Assembly (NCBI GenBank): GCA_014526335.1
Contig: JACTAT010000040.1
Coordinates: forward strand, 7,536,045-7,600,044
Direction of reading: 5' to 3'
DNA from: Chrysaora quinquecirrha
Taxonomy: Eukaryota; Cnidaria; Scyphozoa; Semaeostomeae; Pelagiidae
DNA length: 64,000 nt
A program made the translations under genes and the position numbers. This document shows, one piece after another, positions 58,981 to 64,000 of the stretch. Below the pieces are notes generated by a model, which saw only the letters and a list, made by a program, of their open reading frames with translations, was not told the DNA's origin and made no database searches. The stretch's first letter is position 1. Each line of letters opens with the position of its first letter.

Positions 58981-60978
58981 TTTGAATCTTGACAGAGAAG
59001 CATGAGCAAGCTTCTTTCTTTGACCTCTGCATTGGGATCACTTCTGGGGGAGGTTGCACATTTGTAGCACATTTAAGGGTGAAGGTAGTTTAAGTTTGGG
59101 TAACCCCTAAAATTCAAGAAACCCTTCGTTGTAAGCACCCAGAAGTGAATGCACGACCCCATTTTTCAGTATCTGTATCTACATTTCATTTTTAGTCACA
59201 TTTTTAGCTTGTCAAAATGTGATTTTTCACTTCCCTATTTATTACTCCACTTGCCCCTCCCAGCCCCCCTCTAACCCCTTCACTATGCCACTGAAATCTG
59301 CAGCTAAAACCGAGGCAAAATCTCCTAGCTTTGTACAAGTTAAAAAGATTTGAAAATTAAGGAAAAACTGTATTATTGAGGTTTTTAACCGGGGGCTACT
59401 GTCGATCGGAGTTTTAGTATTTTTGGCGTTTTATTGTGAAACTCAGAACTTCTCTTGACATTGAATACTTTGAGAGGGTTAATTGTTTGTGAAAGTTTAA
59501 AAAAGTTATCTTTTAATTGGGATTTTTGTTTAATATTCAAATACTGATATAAATGTTTTGGGTACTATTAAAATTATAACCCCCGTAATTTTGGGGCTTT
59601 GAATTTCTCAGCAGGCCGTTCGTTTGTCGTCATGTTGATCAAAAGATCTTTTCATTCGCAAAATGTGATTCAAAATGTCGGCGAAACTGGCTGAGTTATA
59701 TCTCAAATTATACCATGCTTATTTGGCTTGAATTTCATTGTTTGTAAGTATTAAATAAATCTTTTCTCATATAAATTTATCTCACTTGAAATGGAAATCG
59801 ATCCATGTTTGTTACGGAATTTGATTTGTTTGTAATGTCAAGGGCATCATTATTTGAGAAATTTGTCGTTGTTATGTGTAATCTGTAAATTATTCTTTAG
59901 ACTTTACAACTTACACTGTGCCCAAGATTTGGAAAATTAAATAAATTTAGGATTTACTACTAGCAAGGAAAGTTGCTTGTTGTTTTCAACATGATAGCCT
60001 TGTTTTAAAACAGGCAAGGTAAAACGGAAGCATGAAGGCCAGGCTAGGCCCATTATTCGGAAATGTTCTGGCGAATCGGATTGTCGAATCTTGAAAACTA
60101 ATTCTGCTGGATTTTGCAGTTCAGTGGGATCATGGAGGACTCCTGCTTGGGTTGGTTTAAATTTCACGTGGTCAAATAAGACCAGCAGCTTTCCTCTTAT
60201 AAACGCCCTCGGCGTCAGTTGAAAACAGGAACGATTCTTGGATTAAAGAGACGTTCAAAATCAAATCGAATTGCTGAATCTAAATGTTTCAAAAGCTAAG
60301 GGGAATTTCAGAAACCATTGCTTTAAATTGCACTTTTGATAATAAGGAGAGGTATTAGTTGGTGGCGGCACCCGTTTATCATTATAGGCCATCGTTCTTC
60401 AGAGTCCAGCATGTAATTGAGGGCTCTCCTTGAACGACTTCTGCGACTGTCTGGTAGCCATTGCGAGAGATGCCGGCAGATGCGGGTAGATGCACAAACC
60501 CCCAGCCTCCCGGCCCGGTAGGTTTGTGCATCAAGATCTTGCAATAGTCGTAAGTTTGACCTGACCCTTTCTAAAAGCATAATAGCTAAAAGCAAGGAGG
60601 GGCTTTTGGAGGTATCAAAACTCGAAAACCCGGAAGAAAATTGAGACAAACCCGAAAGCCCGGAGGAACTTAGTTCCAACAACTGTTTTAGGAATTTTAC
60701 TCATTGATATCCTTTATGAGGTTTAAAACCCGAAAACGCGCACAATTTTGCTACAATACCCGAAACCCGAGCTAGAAAAATGGCAAAACCCGTTGCCTGT
60801 TAAATATACTTGACCCGAAGACCCGCACAAGTTTTTGGAAAAACCCGAAAACCCGAGGGCGAAATCGGCCAAACCCGCAACCCGTGGAATCCCAAAGCCC
60901 CCCTAAGCAAGGGCAAATTCAAGAGATATCTATTGATATTTTTTCCTTTCAGGCGTAACGTAGAATGACTTGGTAGCA
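58981..60978. other. Intergenic stretch between divergent GST and coiled-coil genes
   Basis: Presumably holds the two promoters. About 60600-60895 is a degenerate tract rich in AAACCCGAAAACCCG. About 60488-60537 holds an inverted repeat (GATGCACAAACC / GGTTTGTGCATC). No supported gene. The 119-codon minus-strand frame at 60323-60682 shows no family features. Confidence 0.5.
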
Positions 60979-63900
60979 ATGAATTCTCCTTACTTCAACT
61001 GGCAGGCGGATTTGGTAAGCGTGGAAAACCGAGGAGATGCAGCCGAGAATTCTTTGTACGATCTTCTCAACAGCATTCCGACTGATATACCGAGAAATGC
61101 GACGAAATTCGACGAGGAGTTACGGAATTTGATCATCTCGCTTTACTCAGATCAAAAACGAAGCGAAAATGAGTCGAAGAATGGCGGTAAAGGCGTAATT
61201 GGTGATAATTCTCCTGCCGTTGAACAGGGGCCTGAAGAACTGGAGTATTCCGAAGGCGAAAATGGGGCTAAGATAGATTATAACGAAGAAACAGCGACGA
61301 ATATAATTCCTTGCTCTGTTGAAAATGTCTCAGAACTTAAAAATTTCTCGTCAGATAAGGAAACTGGCGACAAAATCAACCGCCTGCATCGTTATTTGCA
61401 ATCCGAGTTAGTCATACAGCGAAACGCAAAATGGGAAATTGAGCCGAAAACAACGCCGAGTGGGGAGGAAATGGGCGTTAGAACCAGCCTTCAAGCATTG
61501 AAAAGTTCCGAGGCAAGCCCTTCAAGGTCGTCTTGTCTTGATCTTGAGGATCGAAATTCTGGACGTTCTGAAGTCCAAGCTCTTCCACCTTCTTCAGAAG
61601 ATCGAAGATATGAATTCCGAGGCCTTGAAGCTTCTTCCGAAGAACGAAATTTTGGATTCTTTGAAAGTGAAGAGAAATATCAACAGAACTTAGACGAGCT
61701 GGATTATGGGAAAACGGCACGAATGTTGACGTCAGTAAGCAGTTGGTTATCGATGATGTCGAACGAATCAAATCCTTTTGGAAGTACTGTTTCTTCTAAT
61801 TTGTTGGATTCGAGTTCTTTGGAAAACACTTTATCACCGGATGATATAAATGGAAAAACTGATAAAGATATAGTCAGGGCTGAGAGGGATATTGGCGAAG
61901 CAAGCGGCGAGAAGATTATGCTTGGAATGGCTGACAACGAATGCTTTGCAGCAGATGGTTCATCCCAGAGACTTGGCGTCGACTCTTATATGGCAAGGCA
62001 TCATTCATTGAGTATAATTTCTGAGGAAAGTGAAGCGTCAGCGAAGAGAATTGTTGAAGAAGCTGAAGATGGGCAGTTGAGTTCGGAAAGTTTTTTGACA
62101 ACTACAACTGGTTTGGATTCTGGAATCGCTTCGTTTGTAACGCTTGGGAAGAACGAAGATGTTAATGATGATGGTGATGGTGATAATGAAGAAACTGATG
62201 TTTCAGAATTGGGCGATTTTAGAGGTATGCTTTGATATACCGTATTTCCTCGAATAAGCGCCTACCCCAAAATAAGGTTGGTCCCAGACACACCTTTGGT
62301 GGTGTTTGTGCAAGCTTCTGATGGGAGGAATCAAGAGACACCTTTTCCTAGTTGCTGCAAAACATAGTTTTCGTCAGAAAGTTAGTTAATTCATACGGTA
62401 TTTAAGAAGTGTCACCAACAACAGCATTCCTTATGGAAGGTGCTGTTGCGTTGTGGTCTGTTAATCCAGCTGACTCGTGATATCAGCAACTCAGCAAGAT
62501 CTAGGCTCAAGCCCCAGACATGGTAGTGTCTCAGTCAGGGTCAAGGTCTCGACTAGTCGACCTACAACTGACATCCTAGCAACTGGCGCTAAATACAACA
62601 TTGCACCTTCACCTTCAACTTGTCGTCATTTGGTTTCTTGGCTAGGGACTTTAAAACAGACCGGCGACTACTGGAATAACGGGTTTCATAGACGCAGCGA
62701 CAGGTTTCTGTTGCAATTTGAAGTGTTGTCGTGGACCTTTTTGTTTCTTCGATCTATTTCGGCTATACAGAAGTTACTCAGCTTTACAGATAGTGGCACA
62801 TAGAAACAGCGTTTTGAACTACAGTTAAAAAACGAATTCCACAACTTTAGCGACACCCAACGACCCTCAGCGATCTATTTGAAGCTTCAGGCTTTACTAT
62901 TGAGCCTCGTATTGTAATGTTTTGGTTTCACTTTCTAGATGTTCCAAGAAGCGAAAGATCATATAATGTGCCTTCTTTGAATAGTAGCCATGCTGCGGAA
63001 AACATCGGAAACTCCCAACACGTCAGTTCTTCAAACATTGAAATGCTGGATTTTGATTTTGAAGCGACGCTCAGAGATTTCGAAAATCGAATGAGGAGTT
63101 GTGATGTATTGAAATGTGAAAATAAATCGGAAGCTGGAAAGGTTGCGGTTGTAAATAGCAGAGTTGAGCATCAGATTGAATCTCTATCCAAAGAATATGC
63201 AGTGCTCGTAAAGGAGAAAGTTGACATGCAGAAACGAATGTGGGAATTGGAGGAGCAGATTCATATTGAGAGGAAAGATAGTGAAGGGTGGGTTAATGAG
63301 AGAAAGAGCTTCGAAGGGCAGAGAAAGGAGATGTTGACAACAATACAGCGCCTTGAGGATAAGTTGGGATTAATGGAGACTCGAAGTAATGAGCGAGAGG
63401 GTTTTGTGAATACAACGGTCGAAAAACTGAGTTTTTCTGAGGAAAAGTGTACAGATTTGATGAAGAAAATCGCAGAAATGGAAGATATCGTCATGAAGAA
63501 GACTAAGGAAATTGAGTGTACGAAAAAAGAGTTACGGAAAAGTGTGGAGTCATGTAAAGAGCTTTCAACAGAGAAAAATAAGTATGAAAATGATTTGAGA
63601 CTTATTTCCGAGGCTTTTCAGAAACTTAAGGCAAGTAAAAATTGGTTAGAATTCCAGTTGAAATCTCTTAGTGAATCGAGAACCAAGATGGAAGTGAAGT
63701 TTGATGAAATTAAAGCGGAGGTCGAGGAAAGACGATGCCATCTTGATTATTTGCAGAATGAAAATATGAATTTGTCAAGTAAATTAATGACGATGAATTT
63801 CAACTCAGTAAAAGAAAAGGAAGAACTGTTTAAAAATATGGAGAAAATTGAACAAGATATGATTAAAAGTCAAGCTGATTACAATGAACTAGAAAATAAG

Positions 63901-64000
63901 TATGAAATGATGAGATCTGCGCTGGATGAGAAAAATAAAATTATTGAAATACACGAGGAAAAAATTAAAGAATTGATTAATATACTGAAGGATGCAGAGA
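60979..64000 (+). CDS. Golgin-like coiled-coil protein (5' part, runs off window)
   Basis: Exon 1 (60979-62224, ATG 60979) encodes about 415 residues that are acidic, Ser-rich and probably unstructured. The donor AGAG|GTATGC joins in phase to exon 2 (62939 to beyond 64000), which is open to the window end. Exon 2 becomes a continuous coiled coil from about 63120 (SRVEHQIESLSKEYAVLVKE, LRLISEAFQKLKASKNWLEF). A disordered head followed by a long coiled coil fits a golgin such as GOLGA3, or another tether or centrosomal protein. The family is not certain without the C-terminus. No frame breaks are seen in this gene. Confidence 0.8.
62438..62625 (+). mobile_element. SINE family S1 in intron 1 of the coiled-coil gene
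   Basis: GAAGGTGCTGTTGCGTTGTGG head, box B-like GGCTCAAGCCCC, body GGGTCAAGGTCTCGACTAGTCGACCTAC, and end GGCGCTAAATACAACATTGCACCTTCACC. Sense orientation. Confidence 0.8.

Noticed and set aside
60323..60682. 119-codon minus-strand frame as a gene
   Set aside because: It overlaps the AACCCG-rich tract and an inverted repeat, with no protein features.

Overview
This is a nuclear window from an A+T-rich animal genome. The genes have many exons with GT-AG introns, and the introns are full of MITEs, tRNA-derived SINEs and simple repeats. The gene set (NCLX-type Na+/Ca2+ exchanger, B4GALNT3/4-like glycosyltransferase, TIR plus fascin-like protein, RNF20/40-type BRE1 ligase, theta-like GST, golgin-like coiled-coil protein) is metazoan. 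My best guess is an early-branching animal such as an anthozoan cnidarian. That is an inference from gene style only.

Layout. 1-13.7 kb (minus strand): two tandem NCLX/SLC8B1-like genes. The left copy is cut by the window edge and the right copy is complete in about 17 exons. 13.7-18.3 kb: no gene that I recognise. 18.3-22.6 kb (minus): B4GALNT3/4-like glycosyltransferase. 25.2-40.9 kb (plus): a gene beginning with a TIR domain and ending in a fascin-like beta-trefoil region, its middle occupied by a 13-kb nest of transposons. 42.2-56.8 kb (plus): an 18-exon BRE1 (RNF20/40) E3 ligase. 57.2-59.0 kb (minus): GST, convergent with BRE1. 61.0-64.0 kb (plus): a coiled-coil protein running off the right edge.

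The outstanding feature is the nest at 26-39 kb. A CR1/L2/Jockey-type LINE (minus strand, ORF1 with an SGNH-esterase domain) is split by an 8.6-kb Mutator-like DNA transposon at 29634-38243. That transposon has perfect terminal inverted repeats, subterminal arrays of a 15-bp unit, and an exact 10-bp target-site duplication. A 523-bp piggyBac-like MITE flanked by TTAA lies inside its right-hand array. The Mutator-like element carries one intact 1422-codon reading frame in which a protein kinase domain with all main catalytic residues is fused upstream of a MULE-type DDE transposase and a SWIM-like zinc finger. I know of no described transposon with this architecture and regard it as the prime candidate for a new system.

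A technical caution: at least eleven reading-frame breaks across five loci each look like one missing base in a short homopolymer. That points to consensus errors in the assembly rather than to widespread pseudogenes.
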